DNA of 64,000 nt from contig NZ_OY829945.1 in the NCBI RefSeq assembly GCF_963556105.2, positions 74,501 to 138,500 of the forward strand. The letters run 5' to 3'. The DNA comes from an uncultured Tolumonas sp. GTDB taxonomy: Bacteria > Pseudomonadota > Gammaproteobacteria > Enterobacterales > Aeromonadaceae. Under the pieces are notes generated by a model that saw nothing but the letters and a program-made list of their open reading frames with translations, had not been told where the DNA came from and ran no database searches. Positions 8,953 to 16,548 of this stretch are shown one piece after another; the first letter of the stretch is position 1, and every line of letters begins with the position of its first letter. Made by a program: the position numbers and the translations under genes.

Positions 8953-9555
8953 TCAGAACCTCGGGATCCGCACCGCCAGGCCTCCGGCTTCCAGGGAGAG
9001 GGCCGCGCCCAGGGACGTACCTACCCGGATGGCCCAGCGGGAGCTGATGTCCCGCGGACGCGCCTCCTGGTCGGCAGAGAGGCTGTCGGGCAGGACCGAG
9101 GCGGGCGTCCAGAGGATGCGCCACTCGCCTGCATCGGCGGTGCAGCCCAGGCCCATCCGGCCACCCTGGGCGTAGGGCAGGAGCTGCCGGGCGAGGGCCA
9201 GGACGTAGCCCCGGCCCAGCTCACCGGGCCAGCGGTCGTGGGCGGGGTCTCCGGTGTAGGTGATCTCGAAGGGGCAGCGGAAGATCGTCGAGAGCGGCTC
9301 CAGGGCCTCGGCCAGGCTCAGGCGCCAGGTCTCGCCCGGTTCGAGGGCGGCCTCGGGCAGGGAACCCATGGCCAGGTGGCGGGCGCGGTCCAGGGTGGTC
9401 ATCCCTTCGGCCAGGATCGCCTCCATCCGGCCCCGCTCGCGCGGGGTGAGGGGCCGCATGGGATCGCTCAGCTCGAGGATGCCCTGGAGACCCGACAGCG
9501 CGTTGGCCAGATCGTGGAGCGCCGATCTCATAAGCCCTTCGGATGCCTGATCCAT
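8953..9555 (-). CDS. Histidine-phosphotransferase-like protein (degenerate histidine-kinase core)
   Basis: 200 aa. The N-terminal helix ALHDLANALSGLQGILEL resembles the H-box of DHp domains (HDL-x-N), with a second helix (GRMEAILAEGMTTLDRARHL) completing a helical hairpin. The rest resembles a kinase ATPase fold, but I cannot find convincing N, G1 or G2 ATP-binding boxes. That architecture fits ChpT/HPt-like phosphotransfer proteins (inference). No signal peptide. It sits upstream of the DUF2400 gene on the same strand and diverges from the MshEN gene. Confidence 0.5.
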   Translation of the reverse strand: MDQASEGLMRSALHDLANALSGLQGILELSDPMRPLTPRERGRMEAILAEGMTTLDRARHLAMGSLPEAALEPGETWRLSLAEALEPLSTIFRCPFEITYTGDPAHDRWPGELGRGYVLALARQLLPYAQGGRMGLGCTADAGEWRILWTPASVLPDSLSADQEARPRDISSRWAIRVGTSLGAALSLEAGGLAVRIPRF

Positions 9556-9637
9556 TTGACCTCCGCATCAATCTGGCGCCTGGCCTTCGATAAATGTAGA
9601 CTTGTTCGATCCTTGACCCACAGAAAGGTTGTGCCCC

Positions 9638-10516
9638 ATGCAACCGGAGACGAAGAAAATCGGTGAGCTGCTGGTCGAAGCGGGCATTATCACCCAGGCC
9701 CAGCTCCAGGAGGCGCTGCGGCACCAGCGGATCTCCGGCGGGCGCATGGGCAGCAACCTGGTGGCCCTGGGTTTCGTCAGCGAGGAACTGCTCATGGACT
9801 TCCTCGCCCAGAAGACGGGGGTGCCCAGGCTGGATCCCAAGACGCTGGATGTCCCGGTGGCCGTCCTGCAGCGCATCCCGAAGCGGCTTGCGGACCAGCT
9901 GAATGTGCTCCCGGTGGCCATCAAGGAGCCCAAGTCCCTGGTCCTGGCCATGACGGATCCCTCGGACCTGAACGCCGTGGACAGCGCGCGGTTCGCCTCC
10001 GGCATGAACATCGAACCGGTGGTCGCCTCATATTCATCCCTGAAGCTGGCCATCGCCGAGCAGTACAAGAAGCTGGTCTCCGCCCAGGCCAAGACCGTCG
10101 ACCTCGGTCCGGTGACGGACGAGGCGCTCCCCGTCCAGTTCGATATCCAGCCGGCCAGCATGGAAGTGAAGACCCCCCATGTCCCCGCCCCCACCCGGGA
10201 CTACGGCCGCGATCCCTTCTTCGACGCCGCCGGACAGCCCCCCGCGAACCCCTTCAGCTTCTTCGCCGGGGACGATGACCTGGTGGAGCTGCCGACCGAT
10301 GCCGCCGAGGCCTCTCCAGAGCCGATGATCATCCATGCCCGGTCCGCGGCCTCCGCCCAGACCCGCCGCCTGGAGTCGTTCCAGACCCGCACCCTGGTGC
10401 TGGGCCTGATCAGGCTCCTCCAGCGGCGCGGCGTGCTGGGGGACGACGAGCTGCAGCGCTACATCATCAATCTCATCGATGCCGGCGAGCTCAAGGACAG
10501 CGACCGGCTGAGCTAG
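9638..10516 (+). CDS. MshEN-domain protein (T2SSE/PilB N-terminal type)
   Basis: 292 aa. The first ~60 residues match the MshEN domain that binds cyclic-di-GMP in PilB/MshE ATPases: KIGELLVEAGIITQAQLQEA, then RMGSNLVALGFVSEELL and TGVPRLD. A T2SSE N-terminal extension follows (IPKRLADQLNVLPV, LAMTDPSDL). There is no Walker A, so this is not a secretion ATPase but a stand-alone sensor-like protein. A proline-rich linker leads to a C-terminal helical segment (LIRLLQRRGVLGDDELQRY). The ATG at 9638 has AAAGG about 10 nt upstream. Its stop overlaps the convergent small Cys-rich gene by 4 bp. Inference: links c-di-GMP to pili or motility. Confidence 0.72.
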   Translation: MQPETKKIGELLVEAGIITQAQLQEALRHQRISGGRMGSNLVALGFVSEELLMDFLAQKTGVPRLDPKTLDVPVAVLQRIPKRLADQLNVLPVAIKEPKSLVLAMTDPSDLNAVDSARFASGMNIEPVVASYSSLKLAIAEQYKKLVSAQAKTVDLGPVTDEALPVQFDIQPASMEVKTPHVPAPTRDYGRDPFFDAAGQPPANPFSFFAGDDDLVELPTDAAEASPEPMIIHARSAASAQTRRLESFQTRTLVLGLIRLLQRRGVLGDDELQRYIINLIDAGELKDSDRLS

Positions 10517-10695
10517 TCCTTCTCCTCCAGCCTGGCCGCAAGGGTGCGTGCCGAGCAGGCCTTCCGGCAGGAGCCGCAGCCGGTGGCGCAGCCGCCCTCG
10601 GTCCCCGCCTTCAGGGCGCCCCTGAGCAGGTAGAGCGCGGCAGCGGCGGCCAGGGCGAGGACGATCCAGGTCTGCATTCCGGGGATGTGGCTCAT
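10513..10695 (-). CDS. FeoB-associated Cys-rich membrane protein
   Basis: 60-aa single-pass protein: one helix (TWIVLALAAAAALYLLRGAL) followed by GGCATGCGSCRKAC, the C-x3-C-x2-C-x3-C pattern of the FeoB_associated family. The ATG has GGGAG 6 nt upstream. It lies 94 bp downstream of feoA on the same strand, as expected for the Feo ferrous-iron system, but no FeoB gene is between them or elsewhere in the window. Exact function in Feo transport is not established. Confidence 0.75.
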   Translation of the reverse strand: MSHIPGMQTWIVLALAAAAALYLLRGALKAGTEGGCATGCGSCRKACSARTLAARLEEKD

Positions 10696-10789
10696 GCGTG
10701 TCTCCCTGTCCGGCCGGCGTCGGAGGCGGGGACCCGGGACCCAGCATGCCTGGGAGGCCGGGCCTCCTGCGGCACCGGGCAGACCCTGA

Positions 10790-11050
10790 TCACTGGGGCC
10801 TCGCGGCCTCGAGCCGGGAAACGAGGATGCAGGCACCCTCGTCCCTGCGCAGGCTCAGGTGGTAGCCCTTGATCACCAGCTCCATGGGGTCCCCCAGGGG
10901 GGCGAGCTTCTCCACCTTCAGGTGGGCCCCGCGGATGAAGCCCATCTCCAGCAGCCGGCGGCGGATCGGCCCCTGGGCCTTCACCTGGACGACCGTGGCC
11001 TCCTGGCCCGGCTGGAGGTCACTGAGATGGGTTGGTTGATAGTGAGACAT
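10790..11050 (-). CDS. feoA: Ferrous iron transport protein A
   Basis: 86-aa SH3-like FeoA. Family marks are LSDLQPGQEATVVQV, RRRLLEMGFIRGAHLKV and DPMELVIKGYHLSLRRDEG. It is a small cytoplasmic partner of the FeoB Fe(II) permease. The ATG is preceded by GGAG at 8 nt. Downstream comes the Cys-rich FeoB-associated gene rather than feoB, which is unusual. Confidence 0.93.
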   Translation of the reverse strand: MSHYQPTHLSDLQPGQEATVVQVKAQGPIRRRLLEMGFIRGAHLKVEKLAPLGDPMELVIKGYHLSLRRDEGACILVSRLEAARPQ

Positions 11051-11057
11051 ATTCTCA
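11043..11057. promoter_or_regulatory. Candidate Fur-type operator overlapping the feoA start
   Basis: TGAGACATATTCTCA has perfect 5-bp arms (TGAGA/TCTCA) and agrees at about 10 of 14 arm positions with the Fur 7-1-7 consensus TGATAAT-N-ATTATCA. It covers the feoA start codon. Short and only partly matching, so tentative. Confidence 0.3.
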
Positions 11058-11168
11058 ACTCCATTCCCAGTTTACGTGGGTGCCCGGCCCGGGCAAGGCA
11101 ATCCGCGGGATTTCGGTCACAAGACCCTGTTCCGGATGTCCAGATGATGAAACGATGACTCGGAGACC

Positions 11169-11732
11169 ATGTACCTGACCCTTCCCAACATCCTGACGCT
11201 GCTCCGGATCCTGGCCGTTCCGGTGTTCGCCATCGCGGTCTGGTACGGCTACGGCGTGGAGGCCTGTGTCATCTTCGCGGCGGCGGGCCTCACGGACATG
11301 CTGGACGGCTACGTGGCGCGGCGGTTCAACCAGAAGTCCACCGTGGGAGCCGTGCTGGATCCCGCCGCCGACAAGCTGTTGATGACCACCGCCTTCGTGC
11401 TGCTGGCCATGCCCATCGGTCACCTGGCGATCCGCATCCCCGCCTGGGTCGCGATCCTCGCCATCAGCCGGGACGTGATCATCTCGCTGGTGGCGCTGAT
11501 GTCGGCCGGCCACTTCGACCCGTCCCGGTTCCGGCCGACGCCCCTGGGCAAGCTGACCACCGCCGTGCAGCTGGTGGCGATCTCCGTGACCCTGCTCTTC
11601 AACGCGCTGGGCCCGGAACCCTGGTACCGCTTCCTCGTGCCCTGGATCTTCTATCTTGTGGCGGCCTTCGTACTGGCCTCCGGGACCCACTACTTCTTCC
11701 GGGCGACGGTCCAGCGGACGGAGCCCCAGTGA
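11169..11732 (+). CDS. pgsA: CDP-alcohol phosphatidyltransferase (PgsA-like)
   Basis: 187-aa integral membrane enzyme, probably CDP-diacylglycerol-glycerol-3-phosphate 3-phosphatidyltransferase, the committed step to phosphatidylglycerol. The complete family signature D-x2-DG-x2-AR-x8-G-x3-D-x3-D is present (DMLDGYVARR, then GAVLDPAADK). The N-terminus MYLTLPNILTLLRILAVPVF is typical of PgsA. About four further hydrophobic helices follow. Its stop overlaps the GTG start of the next gene by 4 bp, starting a three-gene run. The substrate (glycerol-3-phosphate versus another alcohol) is inferred from length and N-terminus. Confidence 0.85.
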   Translation: MYLTLPNILTLLRILAVPVFAIAVWYGYGVEACVIFAAAGLTDMLDGYVARRFNQKSTVGAVLDPAADKLLMTTAFVLLAMPIGHLAIRIPAWVAILAISRDVIISLVALMSAGHFDPSRFRPTPLGKLTTAVQLVAISVTLLFNALGPEPWYRFLVPWIFYLVAAFVLASGTHYFFRATVQRTEPQ

Positions 11733-12778
11733 GCCTGGCGGCGATCCGGTCCCGCATCCCGGTCCTCGCGTTCGCCGTCGGGATCGGGCTGGTGCTGGCG
11801 GTCTGGCTGCTGCGGAGCGCCCTGGCGCCCTTCTTCCTCGCGATGGTCCTGGCCTACCTCCAGGTGCCGGTGGTCGAGCTCCTGGCCCGCCGGATCCGGC
11901 GTGGGTGGGCGGCCCTCCTGGTGGTCCTGGGGACCCTGGCCCTGCTCGGCCTGCTCCTGGGCCTGGCGATTCCCTTCCTGATCGACCAGGCCGACCGGCT
12001 GGTGGAGGGCTTCCCCGCCTGGAGGCAGGCCATGGAGCACCGCTGGAAGCCTTGGATGGATGCCCACCCCTGGATCGTGGAGCGGGTCGGGCGGGCCTTC
12101 GGCGAGCTCGACGCCACGGTGCTCCTGAAGGGTGTGCTGGGGGCAGGCTCCGGTGCGCTCTCGTTCGCCCTCCAGGCGATGTCCTTCCTGCTGGTGCCCG
12201 TGCTGGTCTACTACTTCCTGGCTGAGGGGCCGGAGTTCCTGGAGCGGCTGGACGGGTTGGTGCCGCCGCGGCATCGACCCCGGATCCGGGCCACGGTCGC
12301 TGAGATCCACCTGCGGCTGGGCGGCTACATCCGCGGCCAGATCGCGGTGGCCCTGGTCATGGCCATCCTCCAGGGCCTCACCTTCCGGCTGACCGGGGCC
12401 CCGCACCCCTGGCTGCTCGGCTTCGTGGCGGGGATCTCCAACATCGTGCCCTACTCGCCCTACGGGACGGCCCTGCTCCCCGCCCTGGCCCTGGCGGGGC
12501 TCACCGGGGCGACCTGGGGACGCCTGACTGTCATCGCCGTGCTGTTCACCGCCGTCCAGAAGGCCGAGGCCCTGTACTTCACGCCGGTCTGGGTGGGACG
12601 CGCCAGCCGGCTCCATCCTCTGGAGGTCCTCCTGGCCATCCTCTGCTTCGGGTTTGCCTTCGGGCTGCCCGGGCTCGTCTTCGCCGTGCCGCTGATGATC
12701 ATCGTCAAGGTGCTGGTGAGCGGCCTCGTCCAGGACTACCAGGCCCATCCCTGGTTCGGCGGCGAGGAGGGCGCATGA
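11729..12778 (+). CDS. AI-2E family transporter (PerM/YdiK-like permease)
   Basis: 349 aa with a GTG start in a GTGA overlap. Multi-pass membrane protein with the AI-2E family pattern: an N-terminal pair of helices, a soluble segment around residues 90-130, then PVLVYYFLAEGPEF, GGYIRGQIAVALVMAI and LGFVAGISNIVPYSPYG, followed by FGLPGLVFAVPLMIIVKVL. Members export autoinducer-2 or act as Na+/H+ antiporters; the substrate here is unknown. Coupled by 4-bp overlaps to both neighbours. Confidence 0.85.
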   Translation: MSLAAIRSRIPVLAFAVGIGLVLAVWLLRSALAPFFLAMVLAYLQVPVVELLARRIRRGWAALLVVLGTLALLGLLLGLAIPFLIDQADRLVEGFPAWRQAMEHRWKPWMDAHPWIVERVGRAFGELDATVLLKGVLGAGSGALSFALQAMSFLLVPVLVYYFLAEGPEFLERLDGLVPPRHRPRIRATVAEIHLRLGGYIRGQIAVALVMAILQGLTFRLTGAPHPWLLGFVAGISNIVPYSPYGTALLPALALAGLTGATWGRLTVIAVLFTAVQKAEALYFTPVWVGRASRLHPLEVLLAILCFGFAFGLPGLVFAVPLMIIVKVLVSGLVQDYQAHPWFGGEEGA

Positions 12779-13329
12779 GGCCGGCCGTCTTCCTGGATCG
12801 CGATGGGACCCTCAACGTGGAGGTGGGATACCTGCACCGGCCGGAGGAGGTTCTCCTCTTCGAGGGGGCGGTCGGGGCCATCGCCGAGCTCAACCGCCGG
12901 GGGATCCCGGTGATCGTGGTGACCAACCAGGCCGGCATCGGGCGCGGCAAGTACGGCTGGGGGGACTTCCAGGCGGTCACGGACCGCATCGCCGAGCTGC
13001 TCCGATCAGGGAACGCCCACCTGGATGGCACCTATGCCGCCCCGTACCATGAGCACGGGATCGGCGAATACGCCCACCCGGACCATCCGGACCGCAAGCC
13101 GAATCCGGGCATGCTCGTGCGGGCCGCCGCCGAGCACGGGCTCGACCTCGCCCGCTCCTGGATGATCGGCGACAAGGCCATCGACCTCGAGGCCGGACGG
13201 CGGGCGGGCTGCCGTGTGGCCCTGGTGAGGACCGGCTACGGCCACGAGGCGGATCCCTCCCTCGCCGACCTGGTGGCCGACGACCTGGCCCAGGCCATCC
13301 AGCGCATCCTGGCATCCTGGCAGGACTGA
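12775..13329 (+). CDS. gmhB: HAD phosphatase of the GmhB (heptose bisphosphate phosphatase) type
   Basis: 184 aa, ATGA overlap with the permease gene. HAD motif I is FLDRDGTLN (Asp8, Asp10), motif II VVTNQAGIGRG, motif III RKPNPGM, motif IV MIGDKAIDLEAG. The length and the sequence YLHRPEEVLLFEGA fit D-glycero-D-manno-heptose-1,7-bisphosphate 7-phosphatase, a step in ADP-heptose synthesis for LPS. The zinc loop of classical GmhB (several cysteines between motifs II and III) is absent; the segment reads YAAPYHEHGIGEYAHPDHPD with no Cys. It may be a zinc-free GmhB or a related histidinol-phosphatase-like enzyme. Confidence 0.75.
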   Translation: MRPAVFLDRDGTLNVEVGYLHRPEEVLLFEGAVGAIAELNRRGIPVIVVTNQAGIGRGKYGWGDFQAVTDRIAELLRSGNAHLDGTYAAPYHEHGIGEYAHPDHPDRKPNPGMLVRAAAEHGLDLARSWMIGDKAIDLEAGRRAGCRVALVRTGYGHEADPSLADLVADDLAQAIQRILASWQD

Positions 13330-13337
13330 ACGGGGTC

Positions 13338-13928
13338 CTACCCCCGGTTGGCCTCCCGCAGGCCCAGCAGCAGGAGGCGCAGGCTCTCCGTCAGCAGCTC
13401 CGGGTCGGCGAAGCGTCCCTGCAGTCCCGTGACCAGGGCCATCGTCCGGACGAGGAATGCAAACCCTTGGCCGGGTCGGAGGAAGGGCAGGGCCCGCTCC
13501 CAGAGAGTGCCCAGCGCATGGGCGCGCCTGCGCAGCTCCTCCTGGAACGCCCGCACCGCCGGCTCCGGGACATTGTGCAGGAGGTGGCTGTCCAGCACGC
13601 CCAGGAGGCCGCGGAGGACGGGACGCTGCCGCACGGACGCCCCGATCTGCCGGGCGGCGGCGTCCAGCCGCGAAGCCCGGGGCAGGTTCCCGGCCAGGCT
13701 CTCCTGGTCCCAGAACCAGTCGTGGAGCTGTTCCCCGAGGAGCTCCAGGAACAGCTCCTCCCGGGTCGCGAAGTACAGGTACAGCGTTCCCTTGACCACT
13801 CCGGCGCGTTCCGCGATCCGCGTCATGGTGATCTCCTGGAAGGGCAGCTCGTCCAGCAGGGCGAGGCCCGCCGCGAGGATGGCCTCGCGCCGCTCCAGCT
13901 TCTGGTGATCCTGGCGTGCACGTTTCAT
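13338..13928 (-). CDS. TetR/AcrR family transcriptional regulator
   Basis: 196 aa from the ATG at 13928 (MKRARQDHQKLERRE). The N-terminal HTH reads ILAAGLALLDELPF then ITMTRIAERAGVVKGTLYLYFATREELF, canonical for TetR. The C-terminal ligand domain is not assignable. An in-frame start at 13967 would put the two candidate operators inside the coding region, so I prefer 13928. It converges on gmhB and diverges from sfsA. Confidence 0.85.
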   Translation of the reverse strand: MKRARQDHQKLERREAILAAGLALLDELPFQEITMTRIAERAGVVKGTLYLYFATREELFLELLGEQLHDWFWDQESLAGNLPRASRLDAAARQIGASVRQRPVLRGLLGVLDSHLLHNVPEPAVRAFQEELRRRAHALGTLWERALPFLRPGQGFAFLVRTMALVTGLQGRFADPELLTESLRLLLLGLREANRG

Positions 13929-13931
13929 GGC

Positions 13932-13966
13932 TGACCGATGGTCAATAATTTGATGACTCATGGTCA
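13932..13966. promoter_or_regulatory. Twin operator sites upstream of the TetR gene
   Basis: Two 13-bp near-palindromes, TGACCGATGGTCA (13932-13944) and TGACTCATGGTCA (13954-13966), start 22 bp apart, i.e. on the same DNA face. They lie 4 and 26 bp upstream of the TetR start and 40-74 bp upstream of sfsA. Local AT content is well above the surroundings. Inferred autoregulatory site that may also control sfsA. Confidence 0.65.
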
Positions 13967-14005
13967 TTTGTCAAGGGGAGGGGGCTTCCGGCGCATACTG
14001 GTGCC

Positions 14006-14740
14006 ATGGTTTCCAGGACGGGGCTCATACCAGGGCGGATCCTCCAGCGCTACAAGCGCTTCCTGGCGGATGTGGCGCTGGAGGACGGCTCCGTGGTCAC
14101 CGCCCACTGCACCAACACGGGCACCATGCGGTCGTGCTGGGCGCCCGGGGACCTGACGCTGCTGGAGCCCGCCGCGAATCCTGACCGGAAGCTGAAGTAC
14201 ACCTGGCTGGCCTGCCGGAGGGAGAAGGCCTGGGTCGGCGTCGACACCGGCATTCCCAACAAGGTCGTGGCGGAAGCGGCGCGCCTGGACCGGCTGCCGG
14301 GCCTGGCCGGCCTGCACGATGTGCGCACGGAGGTCCGCTACGGTGCCGAGTCCAGCCGGATCGATGTCCTGGCGAGGGATGGCGAGGGGCGCCTGGTCTA
14401 CCTGGAGGTCAAGAACAGCACCCTGAACCTGGATGGGACGGCCTGCTTTCCAGATGCCGTCACCAGCCGCGGGACCAAGCACCTGCGGGAGCTGCAGGGC
14501 ATGGTCGCCGAAGGCCACCGGGCCGCCGTCGTGTTCTTCCTGAACCGCGACGATGTCCGGGCCTTCGACGCCGCCCGGGAGATCGATCCGGACTACGCCG
14601 CCGAGCTGGACCGGGCGGCGCAGAACGGCGTCATGGTCCTTCCGGTGGGCGTCCGCCTTGAGGCGGAAAGTGAAAAAAACGGGACCTGGTCCCTGGAGTG
14701 GCACTTGACTGGGCTGCTGCCCTGGCTCAAAAGAGCCTGA
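14006..14740 (+). CDS. sfsA: SfsA family protein
   Basis: 244 aa. SfsA was described as a sugar-fermentation-stimulation protein and has a nuclease-like fold with an OB-type N-terminal domain; its real function is unsettled. Family marks are KRFLADVALEDGSVVTAHCTNTGTM (split over residues 18-42), YTWLACRREKAWVGVDT, YLEVKNSTL and FPDAVTSRGTKHLREL, the last two containing the presumed catalytic Asp/Glu/Lys positions. Typical length. Transcribed divergently from the TetR gene. Confidence 0.94.
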   Translation: MVSRTGLIPGRILQRYKRFLADVALEDGSVVTAHCTNTGTMRSCWAPGDLTLLEPAANPDRKLKYTWLACRREKAWVGVDTGIPNKVVAEAARLDRLPGLAGLHDVRTEVRYGAESSRIDVLARDGEGRLVYLEVKNSTLNLDGTACFPDAVTSRGTKHLRELQGMVAEGHRAAVVFFLNRDDVRAFDAAREIDPDYAAELDRAAQNGVMVLPVGVRLEAESEKNGTWSLEWHLTGLLPWLKRA

Positions 14741-14836
14741 CAAATGGAATGGATTGTGACCAACTTCTTGATTCGTTTGTCACATGCATGAACTAGAATG
14801 GAAGCAATTCGTAACAGAACCCACAGGGAGACGGCT

Positions 14837-16102
14837 ATGACTTCGGCAAAGAAGCAGACCCCTTTGTTCGACTGGCACAAGGCGCACGGCGCCAACATCG
14901 TCGAGTTCGGCGACTACCTCATGCCCGTCTGGTACGCCAGCGCGCGCAACGAGCATCTGGCGGTCGTCTCCCAGGCCGGCCTGTTCGACACCAGCCACAT
15001 GGCGACCATCCGCGTGTTCGGCAAGGACGCCTACGAGCTGCTGCAGTGGTGCTTCACGCGCAACCTCGACGGCTGCGTGGGCAAGGACAACGCCCCCCTC
15101 ACCGAGGGCAAGTGCGTGTACGGCCTCTTCCTCGATGAGCACGGCCACGCCATCGACGACAGCATCGTCTACAAGATCAAGGACGGCGAGTACATGGTCG
15201 AGGTCAACGCCAGCCAGGGCGGCCCCGTCTCCCGCCACCTGGCCGAGCAGGCCAAGGGCCGCGACGTGAAGATCGTGGACCTCACCGACAAGGTCGGCAA
15301 GATCGACATCCAGGGTCCGGCCGCCATCAAGACCATGGCCAAGGTCCTGAAGAACCCCGAGGCCGTGTTCGACAAGCTCCCCTACTTCTCCGCCAAGGGG
15401 CACTTCGATCCCGCCTCCACCCTGGCCGGCCAGGTCCAGATGCTGGACGGCACCCCGGTCCTGCTCTCCCGCTCCGGCTACACCGGCGAGGTGGGCTTCG
15501 AGATGTTCGTGGAGCGCGCCCAGACCGTGAAGCTCTGGGAAGCGGTGATGGCCGCGGGCGCGGAGTTCGGCCTGACCGCGTGCGGTCTCGCCTCCCGCGA
15601 CTCGCTGCGCACCGGCGCCGTGCTGCCCCTCTCGCACCAGGACATCGGCCACTGGCCCTGCATCAACAACCCCTGGCCCTTCGCGCTGCCCTTCGCCCCC
15701 ACCGGCGCCTTCACCAAGGCGTTCCTGGGTTCCGCGGCGCTCGAGAAGGCCGCGCCCACCGCGGACTGGACCCTGACCTTCGTCGGCCACGACCTCCGCA
15801 AGGTGGACGGCCACGATGCCAAGGTCTTCCTGGACGGCCGCGAGATCGGGACCGTGCTGACCTGCGCCACGGACATGGCCATCGGCCGCCACGAAGGGAA
15901 GATCTACAGCCTGGCCACCCCCGACAAGCCCGCCGGGCTCGCCATCAAGGGCCTCGCCTGCGGCTTCATCAAGGTCAATGCGAAGCTCGCCCCCGGCACC
16001 ACCGTGGAGCTCAAGGACGCCAAGCGTTCGATCCAGGTGGTCATCGAGACGGATGTGCGCCCCGACCGCACCGCCCGCAAGGCCCTCAAGTCGTTCCTGT
16101 AG
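14837..16102 (+). CDS. gcvT: Aminomethyltransferase (glycine cleavage system T protein)
   Basis: Transfers the aminomethyl carbon from the lipoyl arm of GcvH to tetrahydrofolate, releasing ammonia. 421 aa from the ATG at 14837 (MTSAKKQTPLFDWHKAHGAN), with GGGAG 7 nt upstream; homology begins there, so the earlier in-frame ATG at 14798 is rejected. Marks: FDTSHMATIRVFGKDAYELL, SRSGYTGEVGFEMF, GLASRDSLRTGAVLPL. It is longer than the usual ~365 aa, the extra length lying in the C-terminal half. gcvH follows after 59 bp, but no gcvP is present. I see no glycine riboswitch in the 96-bp leader. Confidence 0.88.
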   Translation: MTSAKKQTPLFDWHKAHGANIVEFGDYLMPVWYASARNEHLAVVSQAGLFDTSHMATIRVFGKDAYELLQWCFTRNLDGCVGKDNAPLTEGKCVYGLFLDEHGHAIDDSIVYKIKDGEYMVEVNASQGGPVSRHLAEQAKGRDVKIVDLTDKVGKIDIQGPAAIKTMAKVLKNPEAVFDKLPYFSAKGHFDPASTLAGQVQMLDGTPVLLSRSGYTGEVGFEMFVERAQTVKLWEAVMAAGAEFGLTACGLASRDSLRTGAVLPLSHQDIGHWPCINNPWPFALPFAPTGAFTKAFLGSAALEKAAPTADWTLTFVGHDLRKVDGHDAKVFLDGREIGTVLTCATDMAIGRHEGKIYSLATPDKPAGLAIKGLACGFIKVNAKLAPGTTVELKDAKRSIQVVIETDVRPDRTARKALKSFL

Positions 16103-16161
16103 CCCCGCACCCTCATCCGGACCAAGTTCCACTACACTGTTCCCATCCCCTTGGAGGACCC

Positions 16162-16548
16162 ATGTTCCCCGCCGATTGCAAATACACCAAGAACCACGAG
16201 TTCGTGAAGCCCCTGGGCGACGGCACCGCCGTCATCGGCATCACCAACTACGCCCAGGAAGCCCTGGGTGACGTGGTCTTCGTCGACCTGCCCGAAGTGG
16301 GCGAGAAGTTCGGCGCCGGCGACGAGTTCGGCACGGTCGAGTCCGTGAAGACCGTCTCCGAGTGCTACATGCCCACCGCCGGCGAGGTCACCGAGGTCAA
16401 CGCCGACCTCGAAGCCCACCCCGAGTACGTGAACGAGGATCCCGTCGCCAAGGGCTGGATGATCAAGATCCGCCTGGAGGGCGCGGTGAACGCCGAGCTG
16501 CTCGACGCCGCCGCCTACGAGGCCCACGTCGCTTCCGAGGCCCACTGA
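16162..16548 (+). CDS. gcvH: Glycine cleavage system H protein
   Basis: 128-aa lipoyl carrier shuttling the aminomethyl group between GcvP, GcvT and the L protein. The lipoylation site is the lysine in FGTVESVKTVSE. Other marks are YTKNHEFVKPLGDGTAVIGI, ITNYAQEALGDVVFVDLP and the C-terminal VAKGWMIKI. The ATG is preceded by TTGGAGGA. A longer in-frame reading back into gcvT is not real. Likely co-transcribed with gcvT. Confidence 0.96.
   Translation: MFPADCKYTKNHEFVKPLGDGTAVIGITNYAQEALGDVVFVDLPEVGEKFGAGDEFGTVESVKTVSECYMPTAGEVTEVNADLEAHPEYVNEDPVAKGWMIKIRLEGAVNAELLDAAAYEAHVASEAH

Noticed and set aside
14741-14836. Glycine riboswitch upstream of gcvT
   Set aside because: The 96-bp leader is too short for the tandem aptamer and shows none of its conserved core sequences.
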